A stretch of 64,000 nt of DNA from the NCBI GenBank assembly GCA_036873135.1, contig JAPTYO010000026.1:1530001-1594000 (forward strand), in the 5' to 3' direction. Below are positions 20,761 through 31,944 of the stretch, piece by piece. This DNA is from Clarkia xantiana subsp. parviflora (lineage: Eukaryota; Streptophyta; Magnoliopsida; Myrtales; Onagraceae). Each line of letters begins with the position of its first letter. The stretch's first letter is position 1. Made by a program: the position numbers and the translations under genes. Under the pieces are notes generated by a model. It was not told where the DNA came from and did not search any database. It saw only the letters and a list, made by a program, of their open reading frames with translations.

Positions 20761-21925
20761 CTAGAATTCCTGCTGCTGTGGTGCTGGGTAAGAGGTCCCG
20801 ATCCTGGACCCTGAAGGAAGAGATGGTGATCTCCTTTTCGTCAGAGGATCTCGTAGGCGTGGAGACTCCGCACAATGATGCTCTGGTCGTGACCTCTGAT
20901 GTGGATGGGTACGAGATGAAACGGATTCTGATCGACGGAGGGAGCTACTCTGATATTCTGTTCATGGATGCACTGGAGGCCATGGGTAAAACGAAGAAAG
21001 ACCTGAAGGAGGCGAACTTCCCGATGGTCGGATTCTTTGGCTCTACCTCTTATCCACTAGGGGTGATCACCTTACCAGTGGAGTTTGGTAGCGGATGGAA
21101 ATCAGAGAGGAGGAACATGGATTTTGTGGTAGTTGATTCCGCGGGGACTTACAATGCAATCATCGGGAGAACTACCATCAACCCCCTGATGGCAGTTGCC
21201 TCGACTGTTCACCAAAAGATGAAGTTCCCGACTGAACATGGAGCCGGAGAGGTCAAGGGCGACCAGGTGGCTTCCAGAAAATGTTATGTCAACGCCACCC
21301 GAAGGAGGAGACGAGAGGCCATGACTGTCCTCCAGACAAATACTGATCCCAGAGAGGAGTTTGGGCGTCCCGCCCCCGTGGAGGATCTAAAAGAAGTTGA
21401 GATTGACGGACCTCAGAGGAAGGTGAAAATCGGGTCTGCTTTGACCGAAGAGACAGCCCGAGAGTTGATCGATCTACTGAAAAAGTTCAAGGAGCTGTTT
21501 GCCTGGTCCCCGAGTGACATGCCAGGAATCAGCCCCGATGTGATCGTACACGAGTTGAAGATAGATCTCGCGATCAAACCTATCACGCAGAAAAGGCGTC
21601 CGATGGGCACAGATAAGAAGATCGCGATCCAGCCGGAGGTGGGCAGGTTGCTCGATGCTGGGTTTATCAAGGAACTCCGATTCCAGACTTGGGTCGCTAA
21701 CCCGGTGCTGGTGAAGAAGAGCAATGGGAAATGGCGGATGTGCGTTGATTTCCGCGACCTGAATAAGGCTTGCCCAAAGGACTATTACCCGCTCCCGATA
21801 ATTGACCAGCTGGTGGATGCCACGTCGGGAAATGAGCTGTTGAGCTTCATGGATGCATACTCGGGTTACAACCAGATCAAGATGGCTAAGGAGGACGCTC
21901 CTCCCACAGCATTTTATGCAGACAG
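20761..21925 (+). pseudogene. Protease and first partial RT copy of element B
   Basis: Continuous with gag in one open frame (20004-21938). The protease motif is LIDGGSYSDIL at about 20928-20960, with Tyr replacing the Ser seen in C and D after DGGS. RT starts with AWSPSDMPGISPD, MCVDFRDLNKACPKD and MDAYSGYNQIK and stops abruptly at FYADS (21925), where the sequence jumps back to a second copy of the upstream segment. Diagnostic residues here (TARELIDLL, VKKSNGKWR) match element D rather than C. Confidence 0.88.
21312..21925 (+). repeat. 614-bp direct duplication in B pol, copy 1
   Basis: Runs from 'cgagaggccatgactgtcct' to 'gcagacag'. The same span recurs immediately at 21926-22539, also exactly 614 bp, but with many substitutions. 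The duplication is not a multiple of three, so it shifts the frame. Confidence 0.93.
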
Positions 21926-22801
21926 CGAGAGGCCATGACTGTCCTCCAGACAGACACAGATCCCAGAGAAGAGATTGGGCGTCCCGCTCCCGTAGAAGAT
22001 CTGAAAGAAGTCGAAATCGACGGACCCCAGAGGAAGGTGAAAATCGGGTCTGCTCTAACTGAAGAGACAGCCCAAAAATTGGTGGAATTGTTGAAGGAGT
22101 TCAAGGAGCTGTTTGCCTGGTCCCCCAGCGATATGCCAGGAATCAGCCCCGATGTGATCGTGCACGAGCTGAAGATAGACCCCGCGATCAAGCCTATCAC
22201 ACAGAAAAGGCGTCCGATGGGCACGGATAAAAAGATCGCGATCCAGCAGGAGGTGGGCAGGTTGCTCGATGCTGGGTTCATTAAGGAGCTCCGATTCCAG
22301 ACTTGGGTGGCCAACCCAGTGCTGGTAAAGAAGACCAACGGGAAATGGCGAATGTGCGTGGACTTCCGCGACCTGAACAAGGCTTGCCCAAAGGACTGCT
22401 ATCCACTCCCGAGGATCGACCAGCTGGTAGATGCCACATCGGGACATGAGCTGTTAAGTTTCATGGATGCGTATTCAGGCTACAACCAGATCAAGATGGC
22501 CAAGGAAGACGCTCCTCATACAACGTTCTATGCAGACAGTGACATCTATCACTATGATGTCATGCCTTTCGGGTTGATCAATGCCGGGGCAACCTACCAG
22601 CGGATGGTGAACAAGCTGTTCGGAGATATGCTAGGGGAGACCATGGAGGCTTACGTGGATGACATGCTGGTTAAGTCCCGACAAGCGGAGGATCATGTGC
22701 ACTACCTAGCCATGGCGTTTGAACGGATGAGGCTTCATCAGGTTCGCTTAAACCCGACAAAATGCGCCTTCTGAGTCCACTCAGGGAAATTTCTGGGCTT
22801 T
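21926..22801 (+). pseudogene. Second RT copy of element B
   Basis: Repeats the protease-RT linker and RT N-terminal half, then completes RT: MPFGLINAGATYQRMVN, the catalytic YVDDMLVKS (about 22652-22678) and RLNPTKCAF. A TGA (GGA to TGA) at 22772-22774 interrupts CAF-GV. Residues AQKLVELLKEF and VKKTNGKWR match element C's subfamily (TKKLVELLKEF, VKKTNGKWR), unlike copy 1. This half of B therefore comes from a different source sequence than the first. Confidence 0.88.
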
Positions 22802-23960
22802 ATGGTGAGCCAGAGAGGAAATGAGGTGAATCCCGAAAAGTTGAGGGCGATCGAGGAGATGCAGTCTCCGATAAACCATCGGGAAGTGCAAGTGCTGAAT
22901 GGCCGACTGGCTGCAATGAATCGCTTCCTGTCCAAGGCAAGTGACCGATCAATGCCATTTTTTGAAGTCCTGAGGGCCAACAAGAAGTTTGAGTGGACCG
23001 CCCAGTGTGAGGAAGCGTTCCAAGCACTCAAGCAGCACCTTCGAACTCTCCCGCCGTTAGCAAAACCAGTTCCAGGCGAGCCGCTCTATCTTTATTTGGC
23101 TGTTTCTGAATTTGCCATTAGCTCTGTGTTAGTGAAGGTTGTCGAGGGTAGTCAAGTCCCCGTCTATTATGTAAGCAAGGCGTTTGCCAAGTCTGAATTG
23201 AATTATCCTGCCGTTGAGAAGTATCTCTTTGCGTTGATTATTACTGCTCGGAAGCTAAGGCCTTATTTCCACGCACACGAGATTACTGTGTTGACGAACC
23301 AGCCTTTGAAGCATTTTTTGAACCGACCCGATGCGTCGGGGAGATTAGTTAAATGGGTAGTAGAGCTTAGTGAGTTTCGCATACACTTCGCTCCGAGAAC
23401 GGCTATTAAGGGCCAGGCGTTGGCAGATTTCATAGCAGAATCTACAGCCCCCGATCAGGAAGAAGCGGGCCCTGTAGAGGGGGCAACCATGGAGGTCCCG
23501 ATACCAGAACAACCAGAGATGGCAGAGCAATCAGAACAGCCAAACGAGGAAAATACCTGGGAGATGTACACGGATGGCTCCTCGAGTTCAGACGGATCAA
23601 GAGCAGGCTTTGTGTTGATACCACCAGGCGGAGGTGAGCCACTTCGATATGCCTTGGCTTTAACGTTTAAGGCCACGAACAATGAAGCGAAGTATGAGGT
23701 TCTTATCACGGGCCTGAAAATTGCCAAAGGTACGGGAGTTGCTCACTTGAAAGTGAAGTGTGACGCAGCCCTGATCGTAAACCAGGTCCATGGGCGATAC
23801 GAAGCGAAGAACCCGATTATGAAGAAGTACCTATGCGAGGTGCAAGTCTTGAAGGAAAGCTTTAAAAGCTTTGACATCGAGGCGATCCCGAGGGAGGAAA
23901 ACGTGGAGGATGACGCCTTGAGCAAATTTGCCCTGGGGGCACCCTTGGAGGAAAATCGGA
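22802..23960 (+). pseudogene. RT connection and RNase H of element B
   Basis: Begins MVSQRGNEVNPEKLRAIEEM and continues through the RT thumb/connection (FFEVLRANKKFEWT, PVYYVSKAF). RNase H carries MYTDGSSSSDGS (about 23563-23598), ATNNEAKYEVL (about 23674-23706; NNEAEYEAL in A) and KCDAALIVNQV. The frame is open through this region and into integrase, to 24603. RNase H precedes integrase as in Ty3/gypsy pol. Confidence 0.85.
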
Positions 23961-25285
23961 AGGTGCACTTCTTGGAGAAGGTGATCTTGTCGATCACTGA
24001 CCCGACACAGGTGTGTGCCATTGAAGCAGGATCGGAGGAGGTGCCCACTTGGATGACCCCGATAGTCGCGTACTTAACTACGGGGGCAGTCCCCGGTAAT
24101 AAGGTAGCAGCTGACAGGATATGTCGGATCGCGGCTAATTACGTGATGCAGGACAATCAGCTATACAAGAAGGGCTGGTTCTCGACTCCGTACTTGAAGT
24201 GTGTGGCTGAGCCCGACACAAGTCGAATCCTGAAAGAGGTGCATGAAGGGGTCGCGGCTTGTCATGAAGGGGCCCGATCCATTATGAGGAAAGTGCTGAA
24301 CTTGGGCTATTATTGGCCTACGATGAGCAAGGAGGCGACGGCGTTGGTCCGATCCTGTGACGCTTGCCAAAGGTACGCCCCGAGCATTGTGGCTCCGGCT
24401 GTTAACCTGACATCCATCAAGAGCGCTTGGCCCTTCGTGCAGTGGGGCATCGACTTGGTGGGACCTCTTCCACAAGCACAAGGTCAATGTAAGTATTTAC
24501 TTGTAGCTATCGATTATTTTTCGAAATGGATAGAGGCAAAGGCGTTGGCCAGAACGACTGGGAACCAGATCGTCAAGTTCCTCCAAACCCATATTGTGTC
24601 CTGATACGGGATTCCTAAGGTGGTGATCAGCGACAATGGTCCACCGTTTAACGGGTCTCAGGTGAAAGAGTATCTGGAGGAGTTGAATATGGAGCATCGG
24701 ACAGCTTCGGTACGCCATGCTCAGACTAATGGCCAGGTGGAATCAGCCAACAAAATCGTGATGGATGGCCTGAAGAAGAGGGTCTATGCCTTGAAGGGCA
24801 AATGGCTGAACGAGCTGGAAAACGTGCTTTGGGCTGTTAGAACGACACCCAAGCGATCAACTGGGGAGACTCCGTTTGGCCTTGTTTATGGCACGGAGGT
24901 TGTAGCTCCCGTGGAGGTAGCCGTGGCATCCCATCGGATGAGATACTACGAGCCTCTGACGAATGATGAAATGAGACGTCTGGACTTGGACTTACTCGAA
25001 GAGAAGAGGCGGGAAGCCGACGTAGTCCAGGCTCGAATGCGTTTGGCGACAGCCAGGTATTATAATCGGAGAGTTAAGTCCCGACAATTCTTCGTCGGGT
25101 AGCTGGTTTGGCGTCGTAACGAGTTCACCCTTTTGGATCGAATCAGCAAGATGTCACCAAAATGGGAAGGACCTTATAAGGTCGTGGGGATGCCAGCTCC
25201 AAATGCATACAAGTTGGAAGACCTCGATGGCAGAGTACTAAAGCATTCTTTTAGTGGCGAACACTTGAAGAAACACCATGCTTGA
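23961..25285 (+). pseudogene. Integrase of element B
   Basis: Zinc-binding VHEGVAACHEGARS and CDACQ; catalytic WGIDLVGPLP, VISDNGPPF and VESANK are all present. Two stops break it: TGA at 24601-24603 (CGA to TGA within IVS-YGIP) and TAG at about 25100-25102 (GAG to TAG after FFVG). The C-terminal segment WEGPYKVVGMPA..SFSGEHLKKHHA ends at the stop at 25283-25285. Very close to the integrase of C. Confidence 0.88.
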
Positions 25286-26100
25286 TTAAAAGTCGCCTTA
25301 AGTGGTGCCCGAAGAAAAGTCGCCTTAAGTGGTGCCCGAAGAAAAGTCGCCTTAAGTGGTGCCCGATGAAAAGTCTCCTTAAGTGGTGCCCGATGAAAAG
25401 TCGCCTTAAGTGGTCCCCGATGAAAAGTCGCCTTAAGTGGTGCCCGATGTAAAATCACCTTAAGTGGTGTAAGTTCTTTATCGTTTTGATTCGATGTAAG
25501 CAAATTTTGTGCCATCAATGAATAAAGAGGTTGCTTCCAATCAGAATTATTCTTAGATTTATTCTAAGCATTACTTAGTCGCCTTGAGTGGTGCATGAGA
25601 AAAGTCGTCTTAAGTGATGCACGAGATTAAGTCGTCTTAAGTGATGCATGATTCTTAGATTCACTCTAAGTGTTGTTAAAGTCGTCTTAAGTGATGCACG
25701 AGATTAAGTCGTCTTAAGTGATACATGATTCTTAGATTCACTCTAAGTGTTGTTAAAGTCGTCTGAAGTGATGCACGAGATTAAGTCGTCTTAAGTGATG
25801 CATGATTCTTAGATTCACTCTAAGTGTTGTTAAAGTCGTCTTAAGTGATGCACGAGATTAAGTCGTCTTAAGTGATGCATGATTCTTAGATTCACTCTAA
25901 GTGTTGTTAAAGTCGTCTTAAGTGATGCGTGATTCTTAGATCTATTCTATGTATTGGAAAGTCGCCTTAAGCGGTGCATTAAGTGGTGCAAGTTAGTAAA
26001 TCGTCTTAAGTGATGTATGAGAATATCTTAAGTATCGAGGTTTCGACTTAAGCAAGTATAGTAAAGCCACTTTGAGAAGTGCAATGAAAAATTGGAACTA
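25286..26100. repeat. CACTTAAGGCGA-type tandem repeats of element B
   Basis: About six units of 'aagtcgccttaagtggtgcc' come first, then a longer period built from 'cttagattcactctaagtgt' and 'gtcgtcttaagtgatgca'. They lie between the convergent 3' ends of integrase and the antisense gene. Confidence 0.9.
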
Positions 26101-26179
26101 AGAATGTCTGATATTAATGGGGCTCAAAGGCCCGATGATTACAAAATGAGGAGCATACAAGGACTCTAAAGATAAGCAG

Positions 26180-28903
26180 TTAGGCTTGGTCCTTGTTGGC
26201 GGCATCAACGGGAGCTGGGTCCACAAGGTCGGTGGCAGAAGGCTCCATAGGTTCAGCCGTGGGAGGGTCGATTATCAGAGTGTCAGTACTTGGAGGCTCC
26301 GTTGTGTCTTCAACAATCGCGGGAGTACTCCCCCCATCACTCTCCTCCGAAAGAGCAAAGTACTTCTTCGCGAAGTGAGCGAGAGAAGGAGACTTGTCGA
26401 AGTTGATGGCGTCGCCATACTCCAGGTGATGTTCCTCGACTGCGTTGAAGAGGGTGTTCTCCACCTCCGCGCTGCAGAACTTCACAGCATCAGCCTGGAA
26501 GTATTCAGACTTCCGATAATCCTCCTGGCCCTTGATCTCGGCCGCGACCAGCTGCGCGGGAACCCCCGCAACTTGCTCCTCCAGAGCCTTCTTCTCAAGG
26601 ATCAGCTTGTCCTCAGCAACCTTCCGTTCCTGCTACTCCCGCTTGAGGAGCCCCTCAAAGTCATGGACCTGCTTTTGGAGGTCCCGAGTCTTGCGGTCGA
26701 AGATGGCCTGCTCCTTGGCCAGTTTTCCCCGCGAAGACTCGGAGGCCACGAGATCCTCCCTAAGCTTGGCCGTGACCGCCCGCTCTTGCTCCAGGGCCTC
26801 CTCGTAGGTAGGGAGGTACCCGATTGAACCGTTGATGTCCCCCATCTCCTGCGGAGAAAGGAAAAGAAGTATTAATAGATGAACAATCAGATTTATTGAT
26901 GAAGAAAAGAAGGGTGAAAAGCTTACCTCTACCCGACGCATGCACATCTCCTTGACATCCCGACGCATCTCCTCCCGATCTAGGGTAATCGGATACCTCA
27001 TAGAAGGCAGGATTGAGCATGCGACCAAGTGTAGGGCCAGCTCCGGATATGTGTCCCCTTGACGGAGCTGGACCCCTTGCAACGTTTGGATCGGGGTCCA
27101 GGGAGCATCCTCCTGGTCGGAGTCGTAGGCCTTGTAGAAGCTCCCGTCGAGGGGAAGAGGGGAAGGGCCAACTAGGGACGTGGAGGGGCGTGCCTCCGAC
27201 CCACCCCGGGCTGGGGAAGGAGTGAAGTCGTGGAGGGGCGACGGTTGTCGCTGCGGCTGTGAAGAAGGCGAGGGGGGCAGCCCCTTGGAGGTTGGTTTCA
27301 GCGGGGACTGCCCCATCCTTCGACGATGGCGAAGGGAGCCACCCTCATCGGTCTCCTCGGAGGAGTCCAAGCTCTCCACCCGACGAAATTGCTCGCCGGT
27401 CGGGGTCCCACCACTGGAGAAAAGTGATGCCCCTGCCGAAGGAGGCGCCCCTGCTGAATGTGGCGCGCCTGCTGAGGCCCCAGCACCCGACGGAGTCTCG
27501 GAGTGGCCTGCACCTAAAGGACGAGAAGAGGCTTTAGAAATATAATCAGGAAGTTCATTAGAGCCCTTACACCAAACAATACGTCGGGAGACATATTGGT
27601 CCTTCCCGCGATAGTTGTAGTAGCCCGCCTTCAGGAAACGAGGAGTTTCCCCTCGGAGGACTCGTTTGACGTCGGTGATGCGGGCCTCCATGGTCGAAGG
27701 AATCAACTCCTTCGGGACCATCCTCCTGTACGATTTAATAGCAAGGCGGAGCTTTTTACCTTCTTCAGCGTTCTGGACGTCGAAAAGCTTGTCCACCTCC
27801 ACACGACTCCGCTTTGGTCTCTCCGCGGAAGGAGACCCCGATGGAGCAGCGGCCTTCTTGGCGGACCTCCTCTTCCGCGTAGGGCGGACAGCATCGGTCT
27901 CCCCCTGCTTAAGGATCAGATTGGTCAGCACAGATACCTTCTTGGCTGCAAATAGTAAAAGGAAAAGGGTTAGAGATTTACCGAGGGAACCATATTGGAG
28001 GGGCCATCGAAAAGCTCCCCCCCGGAAACCACGTCGAGGAGTCGGATCCCGGCATTCACCAGGTCCCGCTCCACGAGAGAATTGGCGTCAATGGGAGTGT
28101 AAGACTCCCCCCACCGGTAAAGCTGGATGAGCTGAAGAGTCTGGAAGTCTTCGTCGGTGTAGGTGTGGAAGGCGGGAGGAGAATCCGTTTCCACCTCCCA
28201 TCGGGGCCACGGGATCGAGGAGTTTTTGATGAAGAAGTAGCTCCTCTTCCACCCGCTGTTGTCGGACCCCGTATCGACCAGGAGTCCCCGACCCTAGACC
28301 ACCTTCCAGGTGTCAGTGGTCCAGTTGCACAACCTGAGTTGCGTCTTGTTCCACTTCGGCATCCGTGGGTAGAAGGCGCAAACCCCTGCCTCGTTACACT
28401 TCATCCCGTAGAAGGTCCTGAAGAGCTTAAGGCTGTATACCCACTGCTGTCAGAAGCAGAGGACCTGGAAGGCGTTCCACAGGCGTATGGCATGCGGAGA
28501 GAAGGTGATCGGATGAGTTTTGTAGTGCTGGCACATCTCGACCAGATTACCGCAGAAGATAAATCTGATCCCCGCGGATACTTGTCCCGTAGAGACAAAT
28601 ACCTCCCCTTTCCGGGGACGAGTAACCTCAAGGTTACCCGAGGGACGGGGCCAGGGATAGGGGAAACGAGGTTCCCAGGTAGAAGTGATGCATCCCTCCC
28701 GGAGAGCTGCATCATAGGCGGTGCTGGAAATTTCGTTCAGAGCATAGTCGAAGTTAAAGGGCTTCCTTCCCTCGGAACCAGATTCACTGTCTGAAATCAA
28801 CCATGGAAAGGGACATTGGGTTTTCCGGGAAATTGCGAACAAATCAAGCAGAAATAAAGGGAGAAGATAAGCGAACAACAAAGAAGAAACCCTTACCGGA
28901 CAT
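26180..28903 (-). pseudogene. Antisense gene of element B
   Basis: Exons on the minus strand: 28903-28897 (ATGTCCG), 28790-27982, 27940-26927, 26848-26180. Every exon junction keeps the frame, and exon 2 is 809 bp as in C, D and F. Exon 2 shows GEVFVSTGQVSAGIRF, FSPHAIRLWNAFQVLC and CAFYPRMPKW. Exon 3 shows RKRRSAKKAAA and GYYNYRGKDQYVSRRIVWC. Exon 4 is a coiled coil (KLAKEQAIFDRKTRDLQKQV) ending NKDQA. Only three nonsense codons interrupt it (28452, 28296, 26635; the first is CGA to TGA). The 41-nt second intron carries an in-frame stop, so splicing or separate translation is required for exons 3-4. Confidence 0.8.
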
Positions 28904-29060
28904 GATGATTGAAGGTTGAAGGGATGAACTTGACGTTGCCGGAAAGATGATCGGAGGAACACTAAGATCTTCGGAATCGCAGAGCTTGAATTTGCAGAGA
29001 AGTTGCAGTGAGCTTTTGAAAATTCGTAGACGGTAAAAGTGAAACTGTGCCCACGGTTAG

Positions 29061-29069
29061 GGTTTTATA
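29061..29069 (-). promoter_or_regulatory. TATA box of the antisense gene in element B
   Basis: Minus strand CTATAAAAC about 167 bp upstream of the ATG at 28903, matching the equivalents in C, D and F. Confidence 0.6.
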
Positions 29070-29340
29070 GACGAAGAGGACATTCGAAGGGACGCTTCGA
29101 TCTGAATCGTCGAAGTTGAAGCGTTCTGATCTGAACCGTTGAGATGAAACGTGCAGAATGACAACGGACGCAATGACGAAACAGCCTGAAAAGCACTTTT
29201 CAGAAAAAGCAGGCGCGAAAAATCAGGCACGGGTACTGAAGACGTCGCTTCGTTACCTGCTGCATTTAATGGCTGGGGAACCGAGGAGTCCTCTCGGATT
29301 TGGCAGTTATCCACAAGGTATCGAGGATACGTGAACGAGA

Positions 29341-29526
29341 AGGAGTGATGGGGGCAGAGGCCGTCAAAGCCTGATCGGCGCGGGAAACAACACGCGAAGC
29401 CGCGGCGTGGAGAGACGAACTCTTTCCGGAAAACCAACCTGCAATATGATTTCCATGAAAGACATAGAGCCGATTAATAGGCTATCCATCATGAGTACCA
29501 AGATGCTCAAAAATTTGCAAAGTAAG
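29341..29526 (+). repeat. Copy of element A flank next to the right LTR of B
   Basis: These 186 bp match 8411-8596, the host sequence left of element B, ending in the same GTAAG. They replace about 105 bp plus the polypurine tract that C has at the corresponding place. At the left junction 'aggagtgatg' is shared by both sources. Confidence 0.92.
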
Positions 29527-30264
29527 TGATGGGTTCCGCTACAGCCGTTAGGCCCTTTAACGGTGAGGAAACGGCAAATAGGCTCACTGGGCCCTAAAAT
29601 GGAGGTCGAGAAGACCAAGGTGAAGGGTCCCGATGTAGGGAGTCTCGATGATGAAAGGTCCCGACAGAGTCGGTCCCGATAGACGAGCTGGAAGCTCCCG
29701 ATGAGAAGCCTTTAAGTAGGCTCCGATGACGAATCCCTGAGAATGATAGGCCCTGTCACAACGACGAGGGGCCCTGAGCGGTGACACAACGAGATAACTC
29801 TGGAGTCCCCGATGTTAGTCGGGACTTGCTATCAGAGGTTAAGGCCGAGATACGCGGGGCGTGGCCGAGATACGCGGAGCGTGGCCGAGATACGCGGAGC
29901 GTGGCCGAGATACGCGGAGCGTGGCCGAGATACGCGGGGCGTGGCCGAAATAAGCGAGATCATGGCCTAGATAGGCGGGATCGTGCCCGAGATACGCGGA
30001 ATACGGGCTAACCACCCCCAACGGTTCACCAGGTAACTGAGGTATCTCTCTGCCTATAAAAAGGCAGAGGTCACCTCAGATCAATTACGTTTTGAGATAC
30101 ATTACTTGAGATTACTGCTTGTCAGTCCACACGAGATACTCATTTAAGCATCGGAGAGGGATTCTTGGTCACCGCCCGGTCTATCCCCCCTTGCAGGATT
30201 GCTTGGAGCAAAGGAGCTAGAATCGCCGTCAAAGATCGTACCGGAGTTCCACCGTGATCCAACA
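29527..30264 (+). repeat. Element B right (3') LTR, 738 bp
   Basis: Matches 8597-9254 and is 80 bp longer, fully explained by four extra 20-bp units. Followed by GTAAG. Confidence 0.92.
29848..29947 (+). repeat. 20-bp U3 minisatellite in the right LTR of B
   Basis: About five units of 'gatacgcggagcgtggccga'. The left LTR has only the first unit at this place, and the LTRs of C carry degenerate versions in reverse. Confidence 0.9.
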
Positions 30265-30269
30265 GTAAG
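30265..30269. repeat. Target-site duplication of element B, right copy
   Basis: GTAAG, after which element A sequence resumes with TACGAAGG. Confidence 0.85.
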
Positions 30270-31930
30270 TACGAAGGACTTACTCATAGCGGAAATTCGA
30301 TAAAAAAGAAAGGAGTTCCACAAGAGGTTACTACGACTCCACAATCTGCAAGAGCCAAACAAGAAGTCTACACGTCAAAGTCATGCGATCATAAAAGCGC
30401 CAATGCACATAACGACATACGTGTAGCAAAGTCAACGCGCATATCAAAAGTCAACGTGCATAGCGAAACTCAACGCGCATAGCAAAGGTCAACGCGCATA
30501 GCAAAGTCAACGCGCATAGCAACGTTGATACGTGCAATAAAAGTGGCCAACGTCCCAAGAAGCTATCATGCAAGCGGTGCGACTAACGTGACGAACCGTG
30601 AAGAGCAAACACGAAAACACTTAGGAAATATTTTTCTAAGGCATCAAGACAACAAACGGCTACTCCCAAAGACGTTTGACAACTTCCGACAACCAGCAAA
30701 CCCGTAAAGGGAAAAACTACACGTACCGACCAAAGGCCTTTACGCGAAGACATGGGGGCAATATGTCCAATGGGGGATTTTACCACGACTATGCACGGAG
30801 GTAAAAAATCGTCTAAGGCATGAACTAACGACGATAGCAACAACAACCAATCAGCAATTATTCGACATACGAACACCAATGAACAGCTCTATGCGACAAC
30901 AACGACAAATAGTTCAAAGGAACAACAATACGGCAACATTCAAAAAATCAAGAGACTGTCCTGAAAATCGAGTTTTCAGACTAGCTCAAAATGTGACAAA
31001 AAGTATCACAATGGACTCCACTCGTCGAGACGATTTCAGAAAGGTAAAGACCGCGGCGAACGGAGCACCGGAAGGCGGCGCGTGGGTTACACGCGCCGGC
31101 AGGGCAATACTCACGCGACGGCGCGGGAGGGCGCTTCGGCGTCGTCTGGAAATTCCGAAGGCGGCGCCGGAATCCTCGCGATGATCCGAGTCGATTGGTG
31201 GTGTCAATTTCTGAAAACAAGTCAAGGATCAAACACGTAACTTTCGGGATGCACCTAAAGTTTACGACGGTGAAGAAACTATGAACAAGCAAATGGTTTC
31301 TAGAAATGGTGGAGCAATTACCTGCAAAGAAGGATGAAGAATGAATTCCCAAAGAGCTGGAAGAATGATTGGGGATTAATGTAATCACACATCCCAAAAG
31401 ATTCCTTGATGATAAGGATTAAAGGAGTAATTCATCTACACCCACGCCTAAGTACTTACGGTACACTCCACCCTCTTCTAAGTATTTGTCTCTACGCATA
31501 TGATTGTTTTGGTATTACGCATATCAAATTCGTCATTCTACATGCATGTTTGCATATCACATGATTCATGATTTAATAATCGCTAAGTCGTTTTAGAGTA
31601 TACGGATCATATTTCTAACATCACGTAATTACGTTTTTTGCCATGACCGTTACTTACGCATGCATGTTGATAAAAGCATGTCCACATGACATATTACTAA
31701 TTGCTTATATCCCTAGCGGTAATCATGTTTGCACGATATATACGTGCATTCTCTATTGCACTAACCGTGATGACATGAAATAAAGTCACTCGGTCGGAAA
31801 ATCAAAGGACGGACGAAATCAAGACTTCTACGTCCGATCAACAATCAAAGCCGGAAGGTTAGCGTCAAGCTCAAATTGGACGCGTATCCTAACTTAAAAT
31901 AGAGTCAAGAAAGGTTTTAAACCGTTACTT
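30270..31930. other. Element A 3' region after B
   Basis: Noncoding as far as I can see. On the minus strand ATGAGTAAGTCC near 30290 could be a short first exon and donor for A's antisense gene, but this is speculative. A GC-rich patch (31060-31190) has no recognisable protein. The sequence becomes AT-rich toward the polypurine tract. Confidence 0.45.
30424..30530 (+). repeat. 18-20-bp tandem repeats in element A
   Basis: Five to six units of 'aaagtcaacgcgcatagc' with small length changes. This is the third tandem block in A's 3' region. Confidence 0.85.
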
Positions 31931-31944
31931 GACTCGGGGGCAAG
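31931..31944 (+). other. Polypurine tract of element A
   Basis: GACTCGGGGGCAAG abuts the right LTR start TGATGG; compare CTTGGGGGCAAA in C, D and F. Confidence 0.75.

Larger units (their letters stand above)
8597..30264 (+). mobile_element. Element B: Ty3/gypsy (Tat-type) retrotransposon inserted in A, itself split by C
   Basis: LTRs at 8597-9254 and 29527-30264 start TGATGGGTTCCG and end GATCCAACA, flanked by GTAAG. The interior has primer binding site, gag (split by C at 9440-19242), protease-RT with a 614-bp duplication, RNase H, integrase, tandem repeats and an antisense gene. The normal polypurine end next to the right LTR is missing and replaced by 186 bp of host element A sequence. 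Without C the element is about 11.9 kb. Pol carries several single stops, so it is defective. Confidence 0.93.

Noticed and set aside
30879..31184. 101-codon plus-strand frame in the 3' region of A with a GC-rich end
   Set aside because: No domain, no similarity to any frame in the other elements, and not continuous with the antisense gene.
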